Shown here piece after piece: positions 10,427-20,499 of a stretch of 64,000 bases of DNA (its first letter is position 1; the number at the start of each line of letters is the position of its first letter). Under the pieces are notes generated by a model, which was given only the letters and a program-made list of their open reading frames with translations, was not told the DNA's origin and ran no database searches. The DNA comes from Undaria pinnatifida (taxonomy: Eukaryota; Sar; Phaeophyceae; Laminariales; Alariaceae). A program made the translations under genes and the position numbers. Location: assembly GCA_012845835.1 (NCBI GenBank), contig JABAKD010000009.1, forward strand, positions 19,363,318 to 19,427,317, in the 5' to 3' direction.

Positions 10427-11060
10427 TTAGTTTACGTTGTAGACCCCCTGCAATCCATGGCCACTACTGTGAACGTCCCGAGGCCAAAGCCCTCTCCAAC
10501 CGTCGGGGGCGTCATACGCTTCCCGTGCGTCCCATAGGGTGGCGTACGCCACTCTTCTCCCCCGCGTGTCGATGGTTACTGTCGCTGGCGCTTTTCGGCG
10601 CAGTTCCGCGAGCGCGTTGATGGCGTCCATTGGGGGGTGGAAGGCCTCCTTCATGAAATCGCGGGCGGCGCCTCTGTCGCGCAATACAGCACTCGGCAAG
10701 ACTATGAACAGGCCCCCAAGAGTGTTACCCCTAGATACAGCGGTGTACCCCTGGCCCTGGGCGAAGAATCCTCTACTCGGAATCCACACGGCAACCCGCT
10801 CGAACCGAACACCCTGTACCCTATGTATGGTCATACAAGCGGCGACCATGAGCGGCCACTGTTTCACTATGTACGCTCCGCTGACGGCAACTCCCCTGCA
10901 GAACGGAACCCATACGGCCTTGTCCTCGAAAGGCTGCAGCTTGACTCTGCTCCCTTTCCCCTTACCAGTCGTTAGCTCTACCTCAACCCACGCCGGCCTT
11001 TTGTGGGCGAGGGCGGAAGCGATGAGGCAGAGAGAGCTCTGCAAATGTGTATTGGAACAG
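10427..11060 (-). pseudogene. Pif1/Helitron-type helicase C-terminal remnant
   Basis: On the minus strand the translation contains AWVEVELTTGKGKGSRVKL, QWPLMVAACMTIHRVQGV, WIPSRGFFAQGQGYTAVSRG and LGGLFIVLP. These follow the superfamily 1 Pif1 pattern: TIHKSQG-like motif V and the GQxYVALSR-like motif VI. The N-terminal ATPase motifs (Walker A and B) are absent, so only the last part of a helicase is kept. The upstream frame runs into the tandem array at 11258, and no ATG fits a full-length start. Helitron replicases end in such a domain; a cellular Pif1 fragment or a viral helicase is the alternative. Confidence 0.65.
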
Positions 11061-13228
11061 TTGGTCTCCCCAGTCGTCAAGATACCGCTCTGCTGTAAGG
11101 ACGTTCCGCTGCATTTTGTGCAGAGATTCAAACGCAGCACCAGGTGGTGGTACGCCGTGACGTTTGAAGAGGGCGAAGAACACGCAGCCGCTGAGGAGGA
11201 GGAGCGTAGAACGAGCGAAGGGGCTCATAGCAGACACCCACAGCACGCTCCGGAGACCACCAGCGCTGGGTTGGCAGGCCAGCCGAAGGGTGCTTGTATG
11301 CTACTACTAGCAGTGTAGAGTGTGTTGGTGTTCGTGTGTGTGTCCCAAAATGCACCCACGAGGTGGTTGTTTGCGTGCGAGGGTGTAGTTCGTTACGCCG
11401 TTTGATTTGAATCGCAGCCGTTTGAATTTTATGGTTTTGTAAGGACGAGGAGGGTTTTTTGGGAAGGGATTTTTTTGTCCGCAGCCCAGGGCACAACGAA
11501 GTGAAATGTTTGTGTGTTGTGTTGTTTTATTTTTTGTTGTCCCGCATCGTGATGTAGCAGGATCGAACAGCAGAGGCGCAAACGTTCCAGCGCATGCACC
11601 ACCAGCGCTGTGTTGGCAGGCCAGCCGAAGGGTGCTTGTATGCTACTACTAGCAGTGTAGAGTGTGTTGGTGTTCGTGTGTGTGGGCTCATAGCAGACAC
11701 CCACAGCACGCTCCGGAGACCACCAGCGCCGGGTTGGCAGGCCAGCCGAAGGGTGCTTGTATGCTACTACTAGCAGTGTAGAGTGTGTTGGTGTTCGTGT
11801 GTGTGTCCCAAAATGCACCCACGAGGTGGTTGTTTGCGTGCGAGGGTGTAGTTCGTCACGCCGTTTGATTTGAATCGCAGCCGTTTGAATTTTATGGTTT
11901 TGTAAGGACGAGGAGGTTTTTTTTGGAAGGGATTTTTTTGTCCGCAGCCCAGGGCACAACGAAGTGAAATGTTTGTGTGTTGTGTTGTTTTATTTTTTGT
12001 TGTCCCGCATCGTGATGTAGCAGGATCGAACAGCAGAGGCGCAAACGTACCAGCGCATACACCACCAGCGCTGGGTTGGCAGGCCAGCCGAAGGGTGCTT
12101 GTATGCTACTACTAGCAGTGTAGAGTGTGTTGGTGTTCGTGTGTGTGTCCCAAAATGCACCCACGAGGTGGTTGTTTGCGTGCGAGGGTGTAGTTCGTCA
12201 CGCCGTTTGATTTGAATCGCAGCCGTTTGAATTTTATGGTTTTGTAAGGACGAGGAGGGTTTTTTGGGAAGGGATTTTTTTGTCCGCAGCCCAGGGCACA
12301 ACGAAGTGAAACGTTTGTGTGTTGTGTGGTTTTATTTTTTGTTGTCCCGCATCGTGATGTAGCAGGATCGAACAGCAGAGGCGCAAACGTACCAGCGCAT
12401 ACACCACCAGCGCTGTGTTGGCAGGCCAGCCGAAGGGTGCTTGTATGCTACTACTAGCAGTGTAGAGTGTGTTGGTGTTCGTGTGTGTGTCCCAAAATGC
12501 ACCCACGAGGTGGTTGTTTGCGTGCGAGGGTGTAGTTCGTCACGCCGTTTGATTTGAATCGCAGCCGTTTGAATTTTATGGTTTTGTAAGGACGAGGAGG
12601 GTTTTTTGGGAAGGGATTTTTTTGTCCGCAGCCCAGGGCACAACGAAGTGAAATGTTTGTGTGTTGTGTTGTTTTATTTTTTGTTGTCCCGCATCGTGAT
12701 GTAGCAGGATCGAACAGCAGAGGCGCAAACGTACCAGCGCATGCACCACCAGCGCTGTGTTGGCAGGCCAGCCGAAGGGTGCTTGTATGCTACTACTAGC
12801 AGTGTAGAGTGTGTTGGTGTTCGCATCGTGATGTAGCAGGATCGAACAGCAGAGGCGCAAACGTTTCGTCCAGCGCATGCACCACCAGCGCTGTGTTGGC
12901 AGGCCAGCCGAAGGGTGCTTGTATGCTACTACTAGCAGTGTAGAGTGTGTTGGTGTTCGTGTGTGTGTCCCAAAATGCACCACCAGCGCTGGGTTGGCAG
13001 GCCAGCCGAAGGGTCCTTGTATGCTACTACTAGCAGTGTAGAGTGTGTTGGTGTTCGTGTGTGTGTCCCAAAATGCACCACCAGCGCTGGGTTGGCAGGC
13101 CAGCCGAAGGGTGCTTGTATGCTACTACTAGCAGTGTAGAGTGTGTTGGTGTTCGTGTGTGTGTTCCAAAATGCACCACCAGCACTGGGTTGGCAGGGCA
13201 GCCGAACGGTGCTTGGATGCTAGTAGCA

Positions 13229-13283
13229 GTGTCGGGGGGGGGCGACGCGCCCCCCCCCGAACCCCCCCCCCCGGGCCCGACAC
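13229..13283. repeat. GC-rich nested hairpin, copy 1
   Basis: GTGTCGGG at the left pairs with CCCGACAC at the right. Inside, a run of G followed by CGACGCG and a run of C forms a second perfect stem. It lies in the 210-bp module. Confidence 0.8.
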
Positions 13284-13438
13284 AGTGTGCGTTGGAAGGA
13301 CCCTCACCAGCAGCCGAAGGGTGCTTGTATGCTACTACTAGCAGTGTAGAGTGTGTTGGTGTTCGTGTGTGTGTCCCAGAATGCACCACCAGCACTGGGT
13401 TGGCAGGGCAGCCGAACGGTGCTTGGATGCTAGTAGCA

Positions 13439-13493
13439 GTGTCGGGGGGGGGCGACGCGCCCCCCCCCGAACCCCCCCCCCCGGGCCCGACAC
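13439..13493. repeat. GC-rich nested hairpin, copy 2
   Basis: This looks identical to the copy at 13229-13283 and follows the same 98-bp module. Both copies are followed by CAGTGTGCGTTGGAAGGACC. Confidence 0.8.
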
Positions 13494-13572
13494 AGTGTGC
13501 GTTGGAAGGACCCTCACCAGTGTGCGTTCGAAAAAAAAGTACATGGAAAAACTATAGTATGTATTTTTAACA

Positions 13573-14640
13573 ACCATCGATCCTGAAACTGATCTACGGT
13601 CAGTAGCCTAATCTCGCAACGTCGGCACCTACGAACTACAAACAATACCAGCGTACCTGTTATGTCTACCAAACTGTCTGTTCAAACTATGTCAACCGAA
13701 CAAACTTCAAAACAATATTAAATGCGCCATTTCCAGACGATTATGCAGGATCTTCCGGGTTGCTTTCTAGTGGCTCTTCGTTGGCTCGTTGGGTGCCTGC
13801 CACAGTTCGCACAGCGTTCAAGGTATCAGTTCTCGTCTCGCTGGCGATCCATGCTGGCTCCACACCACCTCTCGGCCACCACCTCTTCGAACGGCACATT
13901 TTCTGCCTCGCCATCCTCCAACAAGGACCTGTATCGCTGGCAAGGGAAGGAGGGATAGGGCTGATGCGACAAACAATTAACGTCTCGAGAAAAACTCCTC
14001 ACGTAGTATCTCGCCCGAGAAATCTCAATCGTGCCAGCCCCGCGGTCACCTAAATTATTCGCAACCAATAAAGAACTTGACCTCACCCAAATTCTTCGTA
14101 GAAACAGATTCGTCTGCTGCTGCTGCCATAAACACTTCAGCCAGACTAATCGTTCCTGCATACAGAATGTCATCCACATGAATCACATCCATCCCCACTA
14201 CCGTCTCCCTTCACGAAACGCAGGACACAGGGGTCTGAAATACACTGCTCGAAACACCAGTCTAGATGCTTGCCCTCGTCCGCACCAACTCTTGTGTTCA
14301 AACGAACAACTTTTCCTGACACCAAACCACAGCCAGGAGGCAACTCCATCAACACTTCGTGATCCAATTCCGACCGAGCAAATGCTTGCTCAGTCCGAGT
14401 GAAATAATTCCAAATTGTACTTGCTCGCCAACGCCACTACCAATCTATGAGATACAGCATTTGCGGTAGGCAAGAAAGTCTCAAGACAGTCCACACCGTA
14501 CTTCCGCTTGTAGTTCTTCACTACAAGCCTAGCCTTGGCTTTCACTTTCCTTCCTTGTTCGTCTGCTTTCCATTCGAAAACCCTTTCAGCATCAATCACA
14601 TTTACAGCCTATCGGGACTTTTACTGCCAACGTGAACGTT
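13573..14640 (-). pseudogene. pol: reverse transcriptase and RNase H N-terminal part, copia D
   Basis: Minus-strand translation gives, in order: VFEWKADEQGRKVKAKARLV and YGVDCLETFLPTANAVSHRL (fingers/palm, about 14600-14395); a degraded middle; DVIHVDDILYAGTISLAEVF (about 14170-14110) with the catalytic HVDD; NLGEVKFFIGCE; RGAGTIEISRARYYV; and ATDRRSVSGSMV (about 13615-13575). At least four frame changes interrupt it. The order and spacing fit copia RVT_2 and RNase H. Large + strand ORFs over this region are antisense shadows. Confidence 0.75.
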
Positions 14641-15535
14641 CTTGCTCTCATCAAGCCTTCGACCTCTGCAGACCTGGCTCCTTCCCAAATCTTGGCGTAC
14701 AACGCTGGGCTACATGATAGCTACCAGGCTCTGACCCAACATCTTGAATCAGTAACTATGGCAATTCCATTTCTACCTACTGCTACAAGGGCATACACTA
14801 TGTCTTATGCGAAGATGGATCCAAAATTGAATACGAGTGCAGACGCGATCTACTCCTTGACTGCACAGGTTTCGCACGCGAGTTCTATCATCTCACACTT
14901 CACCATTCTCGCGAGTAACAGTACTGCAGTCAGCAAGCTCAGCGACAAACCGCGGAATACGATCGGCAAAAGGGGACGCCTCTGCCTCCATCTGTCTTCC
15001 CGACCCAATCAACTCGTCACCATTATGCCCCCCCGGCCCGATCGACTCTACCTCATCATTCCCTCCCAGATCCCCGTTTCTACCACCTCCTCCTTTATAT
15101 TTTGCCCTCCCTACTCCTGCCCATCAGTCTCAGGCGCGCCAGAAGACACACAAAAGGGGGCGACTCAATCAGAGAAAATATTCACGGGCGAAAGCGATTC
15201 ACAACGGAAGATGGAACACAAGAGGAATGACCTACTACACTGCCCGCATCAACCGAGACAACATCATCAACTCCCGCACCAGAAAGTACGACAGCACGTT
15301 TCAAAAGTGTGTGGGCAACTGCTCTTCCAACAGGCGACCATACCTCGTTTTCTACATCGTCGCTACTATCCGTCACTATCCTCCCCTCCCTCCTCTGCGA
15401 CCCTATCGGCAGACAAGATTGCAGTGGAGGGAGCTGTGACGGCAACACCTCCCATGGCAACAGCAGTTTGGACGGTCGCTGCCTCCCATGGCAACAGCAG
15501 TTTGGACGGTCGCTGTCACCTGCAGGGCGTTGGCT
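14641..15535 (-). other. integrase-RT linker of copia D
   Basis: In copia elements a poorly conserved linker lies between integrase and RT. This segment has the right place and no recognisable domain. It holds a short tandem duplication with the core CTCCCATGGCAACAGCAGTTTGGACGGTCG-like sequence (about 15446-15510). The 323-codon + strand ORF here is taken as antisense. Confidence 0.45.
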
Positions 15536-16384
15536 TCAAAAACAAAACGGATACGGTCCGTCAGGACGAGGTTCTCCATGCCACATTTCATACGGTGATT
15601 TAGTCTCAGGGTTAGCGGAGCACGCAGTGTGATCCATGGCTTCGCAAGCCCAGTGCATTGCCTCAGCCCAGAGTATATCAGTCTTATGTAATCGCACATA
15701 TTCAAAAAGAACTTTAGCCTGGATACGAGCCGCCACCGCGGCCTCCTATATCAATCCCAACCCACGCTATGCAACACCACTATATTTGCGGACTATAAGC
15801 CAGTGTGAACTCTTGTTTGATCAAAAGCTCGTGGCACACAGATGCAAATCCCTTCCGAAAAAACTTCCCTCCATCGTCAGATCTAACAATCTCAACCTAT
15901 GACGGGACACCATCAGCACGCACACTGCAAGAAAACTCCGAACAGCACTCCCTGCGTCTGATTTATTTTTCAAGAAATACATCCATGCATGCCTTGTGAA
16001 ATCATTCTCCACAAACATGGGGTAGCGCTGTACCCCCTACGGACACAATGTCCTTCCTCCCTCCCAGGTCAACAAAAACAAATATCTCTGCCCAACTTTT
16101 ATCTTATCAATCTACGTTTAGCATCAAGCGAATGAGCATAAATGTTGTTAACTCGTTCACATCCATCGTGGTTTCCTGGTTGCAGTATTAAATCAGTCAA
16201 CACCGAACAAATAGAGTCTTCTCCTAGACGATACGCGTTCAGCATGCCATGAACGTTTGGAAATATCACTTTGTCCTTCAAACGCAGTCATCACCACATC
16301 AGGACCATCAACCCACATTCCATGACCTGGCACACATCTAAATCGGAGATGATTGTTGTATCCTAAGTTGGGGGAATGCAACAC
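15536..16384 (-). pseudogene. pol: GAG-pre-integrase and integrase, copia D
   Basis: Minus-strand translation shows GHGMWVDGPDVVMTAFEGQ (about 16330-16275) and, in another frame, FPNVHGMLNAYRLGEDSICS (about 16265-16205), typical of the end of protease and the pre-integrase region. The integrase core follows, with DFTRHAWMYFLKNKSDAGSA (about 16005-15945) and FFGRDLHLCA. The C-terminal part ends ILWAEAMHWACEAMDHTACS and KSPYEMWHGEPRP (about 15675-15560). Frame changes and lost motif residues show decay. Confidence 0.7.
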
Positions 16385-16751
16385 TTTCTTTCACTCTACT
16401 ACGGATTATTCGTTGTCAGCAGTCACAAACACCAACAACACGAATACCAACTTCAGGTTGCAGCGAAAATGCTACTACACCATTCATGCTACAAGTCGCA
16501 CAGGATGGCACCTAAAAATGATACCATGCATGTTCGACTATTAGAGTTGTTCAAACCGGTTTGAGAGAAAAACACTACACTCTCTGCTGATGCACCTTAC
16601 CCACACTGGGTCATTTCTCTTACCAGGGGGTCAGTTGGAAAACAATGTCAGTCATCGGAATATCAGCCTCAGAAACAAGCGTCTCATACAGATTTTGTGT
16701 CGGGCACTCATCAGAAAATTCAAATTCTGTCACCACAAGGGATACGATACT

Positions 16752-17597
16752 TCAGTGCCGTACAGTACCATTGAATTCAGGAGCTTTGGGAACTTTGAAA
16801 AGGACCCCCACCCAACCTCTCGCCGAATTATATATGTCAGCCCCAGGAATCCATGTATTTCCACTGGCGACGTTTTCCCACCTCCTACTACTCAACTGAG
16901 AAGAGGTGTGAGGAACTGAGGACTGGCTATCTAAAGCCCTACCTACAGTCCCGTGGACCGAATCGAAGTTTACTGCAGTAACAACGAACAATCAGCATAC
17001 AATGCTACACGGGGTTCAAGCCTAAGTCTACAAGACTACCACTCCCAACCATCGTGCTGGACACGCCAAGGCCTTGGGCATCGCCGCCCGTTCCTCCGAC
17101 GGCCCTGCCGGCGGCACCCGATTGGTGCGCGCCAGCCTGTGGTCCCGCGTCTCTAAGTGCAACGCTCCGAACCTGCGAGGAACAATCCTCATAAAATACA
17201 CGGGGGTTCAAGTCTGGGTCTACAACACCCCACTCCAAACCCTCATGCCGGACACGACAAAGCCTTGGGCATCGCCGCCCGTTCTTCCAACGGTCCTGCT
17301 GGTGGCACCCGAGTGGTACACACCAGCCCCTGGTGCAACACCTACATACACAACCAGGGGACTCCATTCCTTTCTCTCCTTCTTCTTTTGTGTCTCAACA
17401 ACAACCAACGCGAACAAACCCTGTTGGTGTGAAAGCTGGGGTGAGCAATACAGATACTGCGTCTCTAGGGAACTCATGAAACACATTATCTCACCAACAA
17501 CCTGCAGTTCACCCTGATGGTGGGCCGCAGGGGTCGCGTTATCCCCGTCAGCCATGACGAAGAGAGGTCGGGTGATCAAGCCGCCTCCGACATCCAT
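16752..17597 (-). pseudogene. gag: gag and possible protease region, copia D
   Basis: An ATG at 17597 (minus) begins MDVGGGLITRPLFVMADGDN, 65 bases inside the LTR end at 17662, a usual place for a gag start. The frame runs to about 17220, then shifts. A ~190-bp direct duplication (about 17008 and 17199, each starting near ACACGGGGTTCAAG) lies inside. Further on (about 16850) the reading TWIPGADIYNSA could be a decayed protease strand, but this is weak. Confidence 0.5.
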
Positions 17598-17661
17598 CCG
17601 ACAGCCCGTCGACACAGTCCAGGGGGACGAAACAGCAGTCGACTGATGACTCGCTTAAGCG

Positions 17662-18328
17662 TGTTGGTAAATCGGTAGCTTCTAGGGAAAAGGTATTATA
17701 TTATTGAGACTTCCGTCTGGAGAGACATGCTGGAAAGTGGAGTGGGTCATGTGGGCCAACTCTCCACAGCCCAGTAACAACCGCTCGTAGTCGAATACCT
17801 AAACCTCCTCGCATAGTGCCTACTCGTACATACCCGTGGGACTATTCGTGGGTGATACCACGAGACGATCCCTGTAACTTACCTCCGTGACACAACGTAT
17901 GTAACTGTAACTTATTGCTAGGCTGTTCGTTGAGACAAGCTATATCGTGTTAGCAACACTACCGGAATGTTCCTACTCGTCAATGTGTCCAATGAACACG
18001 AAGGGGGCGAGCATGGTAGGCGCGTTGCTCCGATCTCCCAACGTCTTCTCGGTGGAATGCACACTCGGAATACCACGTCACACGCCGACACTACAACAAC
18101 CAAACAATCCGCACGATCCTATTGGCCAAGTGTCTGACGTACTCCAACGTACTACATACCAACATACCGACAGAGACACCTTCGTCCGTGGTATTAACCC
18201 GACACACTACAAAGAGTATTCTCGGAACATCCTGCTCAACAACAATGAGTGACAGCAGTTCTCATATTCAAACTGTCCAATCAGATTCTCCTATCACAGC
18301 AGCCGATACACTGCCGCTACCACGAACA
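17662..18328 (-). repeat. LTR of copia D (5' LTR in element orientation)
   Basis: This 667-bp repeat is nearly identical to 8997-9663. Its right edge abuts the continuation of the Tigger I left terminus at 18329-18344. Confidence 0.9.
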
Positions 18329-18331
18329 CCC

Positions 18332-18500
18332 TATATAGTGCCGGTTGAATAGTGCCGGTGCCCCTGTATTGTGCCGGTGAAGTCTCTGGATACAGACAGC
18401 GCCCTCAATAGTGCCGGTCCGGCACTATTGAGGGAAGCCCCGCTATAGTGTCGGTTGGGCACCCCGGCGCCCCGCAATAGTGCCGGTTCACTACACACAC
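18332..18500. repeat. left subterminal repeats of Tigger I
   Basis: ATAGTGCCGG or a close variant occurs at least six times in 170 bp, in both orientations. Two copies form a palindrome of 16-bp arms around one base at about 18409-18441 (CCCTCAATAGTGCCGG, T, and its complement). Clusters of short subterminal motifs in pogo-type transposons are usually transposase binding sites; that role is inferred here. Confidence 0.8.
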
Positions 18501-18572
18501 CAAGCAACACGGAAAGACCCGGTTCCACGTCGCCGAGCCTGACTTCGAGGCTCTCACGGAGACTACAACACG

Positions 18573-19049
18573 TTGAGCACAAGCGTGCGCGACGCGCAGC
18601 AGCAGGGATCCCGCTTCGTAGACGACGAGATCAGCGAACTGTTGGCAGAACTCGACATCGAACCCGGAAAGCCGGTCGCGGAGGAAGCGGTGAACGCGAT
18701 TCACGGATGGGCTACCATCGAGAACGACGATGAGGTGGTAGAGGCTCTTCGACTGGACACAGTAGACGACATGGCGGCACTGCTGGCTGAAACGCACGTG
18801 TCTACCGGCGGCGAGGATAAGGACGAAGAGGAGGAGGGCGGTGGCGACGAGAACACGGGGCGCAAGCGCCGTGCTCAACCGGCTTCTGATGAGCTGTCGT
18901 CTCACTTCGGCGTCCTGAAGGCGGCAGCAGAGGAGAGTGGCAACCGAGACGCGGCGTTCTACCTAACGAAAGCGAAGATGGCGATGATCGCAGCGCATTC
19001 AGCTAAGCGCGTGCGCCAGGCAGACATAAGAGAGTTTGTCGCGACGTAG
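18573..19049 (+). pseudogene. acidic ORF in Tigger I, possible transposase C-terminus
   Basis: An open frame of 158 codons opens at a TTG, not an ATG, so the true start is unclear. Just upstream another frame reads RFHVAEPDFEALTETTTR before a stop, suggesting a frameshifted longer protein. The protein has DDEISELLAELDIEPGKP, DDEVVEALRLDTVDDMAALL, an acidic run (EDKDEEEEGGG) and a basic C-terminus (KRVRQADIREFVAT). Acidic low-complexity tails follow the DDE domain in many pogo/Tigger transposases. I see no DDE catalytic segment or helix-turn-helix, so this would be only a tail. It could also be an unrelated captured sequence. Confidence 0.4.
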
Positions 19050-19438
19050 TGAGGGCGGGGGTGCAGTACATGGTTGTTTGTTTTTTCTTGCGGTGCGCTT
19101 CATGTCGTGCTTGTCTTGTTTTTTTTTTTGTTTTTTTTCTTGCAACATTGAAGCGGGTGCGCCAGGCAGACATCAGAGGGTTTGTTTCAACGTAGTGAGG
19201 GCGAGGGGTACAGTACATGGCTGTTTTCTCTTGCGGTGCGCTTCCTGTTGTGCTTGTCTTGGCTTGTTCGTTTTTTTGTTTTTTTTGCTTGTAACATCGA
19301 AGCGGGTGAGCCAGGCAGACATGAGAGAGTGTTTGTCGCGACGTAGTGAGGGCGGGGGTACAGTACATGATTGTTTTTTTGCGGTCCGCTTCCTGCCGTG
19401 TTTCTTCTGTTTGTCTTTTTTTCATCTTGCAACATCGA
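19005..19438 (+). repeat. three tandem copies spanning the ORF end
   Basis: Units starting AAGCGCGTGCGCCAGGCAGA lie at 19005, 19151 and 19300, ending at 19438 (146, 149 and 138 bp). Each begins with the last coding residues (KRVRQADI...), includes the stop region GTAGTGAGGGCG and ends in a T-rich tract with GCAACATCG. Copy 1 supplies the present C-terminus. Confidence 0.88.
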
Positions 19439-19559
19439 AGAAGGGCAACGAGGACTGAGGTTTAGCTTCGTCCACTATTAAATACATACTTCGTACTTTC
19501 GATCCATTTCGTACTCTGTTGGCCCCGCGAAGCGTGAGCGCCACACCGTGAAATCCACT

Positions 19560-19739
19560 AGTTCCTCAATAGTGCCGGTGCGGCACTATTGAGGGATATT
19601 CGAAGCCTCATAATATATTCGAAGCCTCAATAGTGCCGCACCGGCACTATTGAGGGACTATTCTGAATAGTACCGTTGCCCGGTGTAGTGCCGTTTTTTT
19701 CCCAGGACACTACCCGGCACTATATAGGGCCCCCTACTG
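19560..19739. repeat. right subterminal palindromes and terminus of Tigger I
   Basis: Two near-perfect palindromes built from CCTCAATAGTGCCG and its complement lie at about 19563-19594 and 19628-19659. They are followed by degenerate motif copies and the terminal repeat ending CCCCCTACTG at 19739. Confidence 0.82.
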
Positions 19740-19741
19740 TA

Positions 19742-20495
19742 TTGCGTATTGTCAATATTTTTTTTTCCGATTGGAATAATGCAGATCTCGCTATCAATAA
19801 TCCAAGTCATGAAATATTCTCTGTGTTTTCGGTGGCTATGCCTCTTCTTTGTCGTGCACTTCCTTACCGAGCTAGTGGAAAAATTGGACTTGCGACCGCT
19901 AGTATTTTTTTTATGCACCACAGCCGGGGTACGCTATGGCATGATCTGTGCTACAAAAGAACAGTAGTAGTAATATAGACGTATGTGTTATTTCCTATGA
20001 GTGCATCAGTGTATGCAGTGTGCCAATCGCAGTAATTGGGAATGTGTTGACTATTATTGTGTCTTTTTCAGCCCCTTTTGATGAGGGTTTGGAGTATCCT
20101 GCCGTCGACGCCAAATGAGGGTGTGGGGTAACCCAGGTTCGACTCGCAACTTGCCACTTCTTCTCTTCCTATCTTTCGTAGTGCGGAAGACACGCCGGGT
20201 TGGGGCAAGGTTCGACGGCGAACCAAGCGACGGTAACGATAGAAGTGCCTCGAGGCAACGATAGGTGCTTCGTAGGCAAAACAGAGAGTCGACAAAGTGA
20301 TTACTTGTCAGCGGGAAACATGATTACCCGCCTCTCTGTCATGAGAATCTACGGAGACTCCACGACTACTTTAAGTACAACAAGACACGATATCCAATAC
20401 CTCTGGAACGGCTACCGTTCATACAAATCTTCTTGATTGAGAAGATCTGCCTACGTAACGGTAGAAAGTGTACCTGCGACCCATATTGAGGCGGA
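19742..20495. other. no recognised feature
   Basis: Flanking DNA outside Tigger I. The short ORFs here match nothing I recognise. Confidence 0.4.
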
Positions 20496-20499
20496 TATT

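Larger units (their letters stand above)
11258..13540 (+). repeat. modular tandem array (342-, 98-, 210-bp modules)
   Basis: The segment start CACCAGCGCTGGGTTGGCAG recurs at 11258, 11600, 11721, 12063, 12405, 12747, 12883, 12981, 13079, 13177 and 13387. Spacings are 342, 121, 342, 342, 342, 136, 98, 98, 98 and 210. The 98-bp module is the first part of the 342-bp unit. The remaining ~244 bp (GTTTGCGTGCGAGGGTGTAG onward, with TTTTATTTTTTGTTG) is present only in long units. ORFs over the array are repeat artefacts. Confidence 0.9.
10010..13570. mobile_element. ~3.5-kb insert inside copia D RNase H
   Basis: Copia D's RNase H stops making sense after SGSMVV (minus strand, about 13573) and resumes near 10000-10060. 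The intervening DNA is unrelated to copia: a helicase remnant, a modular tandem array and GC-rich hairpins. Possible GTTAA-like bases occur at both edges (about 10005 and 13572), but no terminal inverted repeat is evident. A Helitron derivative is the leading idea because of the helicase. I did not find a convincing TC start or CTRR end, so boundaries are approximate. Confidence 0.6.
8997..18328 (-). mobile_element. Ty1/copia element D, inserted in Tigger I
   Basis: Direct LTRs at 8997-9663 and 17662-18328 (667 bp each) bound gag-pol remnants read on the minus strand. On that strand the LTR starts TGTTCGTGG and ends ACCAACA, giving TG...CA termini. Flanking 5-mers are CCCTC (8992-8996) and CCCTA (18329-18333), a target duplication with one difference. 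The Tigger I terminus sequence predicts CCCTA. The internal region is about 8 kb because a ~3.5-kb foreign segment (about 10.0-13.57 kb) interrupts RNase H. Confidence 0.88.
8982..19739. mobile_element. Tigger/pogo-like DNA transposon I, split by copia D
   Basis: The right terminus (inward from 19739) reads CAGTAGGGGGCCCTATATAG then TGCCGG. The same sequence is found at the left in two pieces: CAGTAGGGGGCCCT at 8982-8995, and the continuation ATATAGTGCCGG from 18333. Copia D with its target duplication lies exactly between them. The dinucleotide TA flanks both ends (8980-8981 and 19740-19741), the target duplication of Tc1/mariner-pogo elements, whose termini often start CAGT. Removing D leaves about 1.4 kb, with subterminal ATAGTGCCGG motifs and one short ORF. 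It is too short for an autonomous element. Confidence 0.8.

Noticed and set aside
11128-13570. Series of repeated 90-176-codon ORFs
   Set aside because: They restart in each unit of the 342-bp array and have no known domain; repeat artefacts.
10005-13575. piggyBac insertion with TTAA target
   Set aside because: TTAA occurs at both edges, but no terminal inverted repeat or piggyBac transposase motif is present.
14632-15603. 323-codon + strand ORF
   Set aside because: It lies opposite copia D's integrase-RT linker and shows no domain; D's coding motifs on either side are on the minus strand, so this is an antisense frame.
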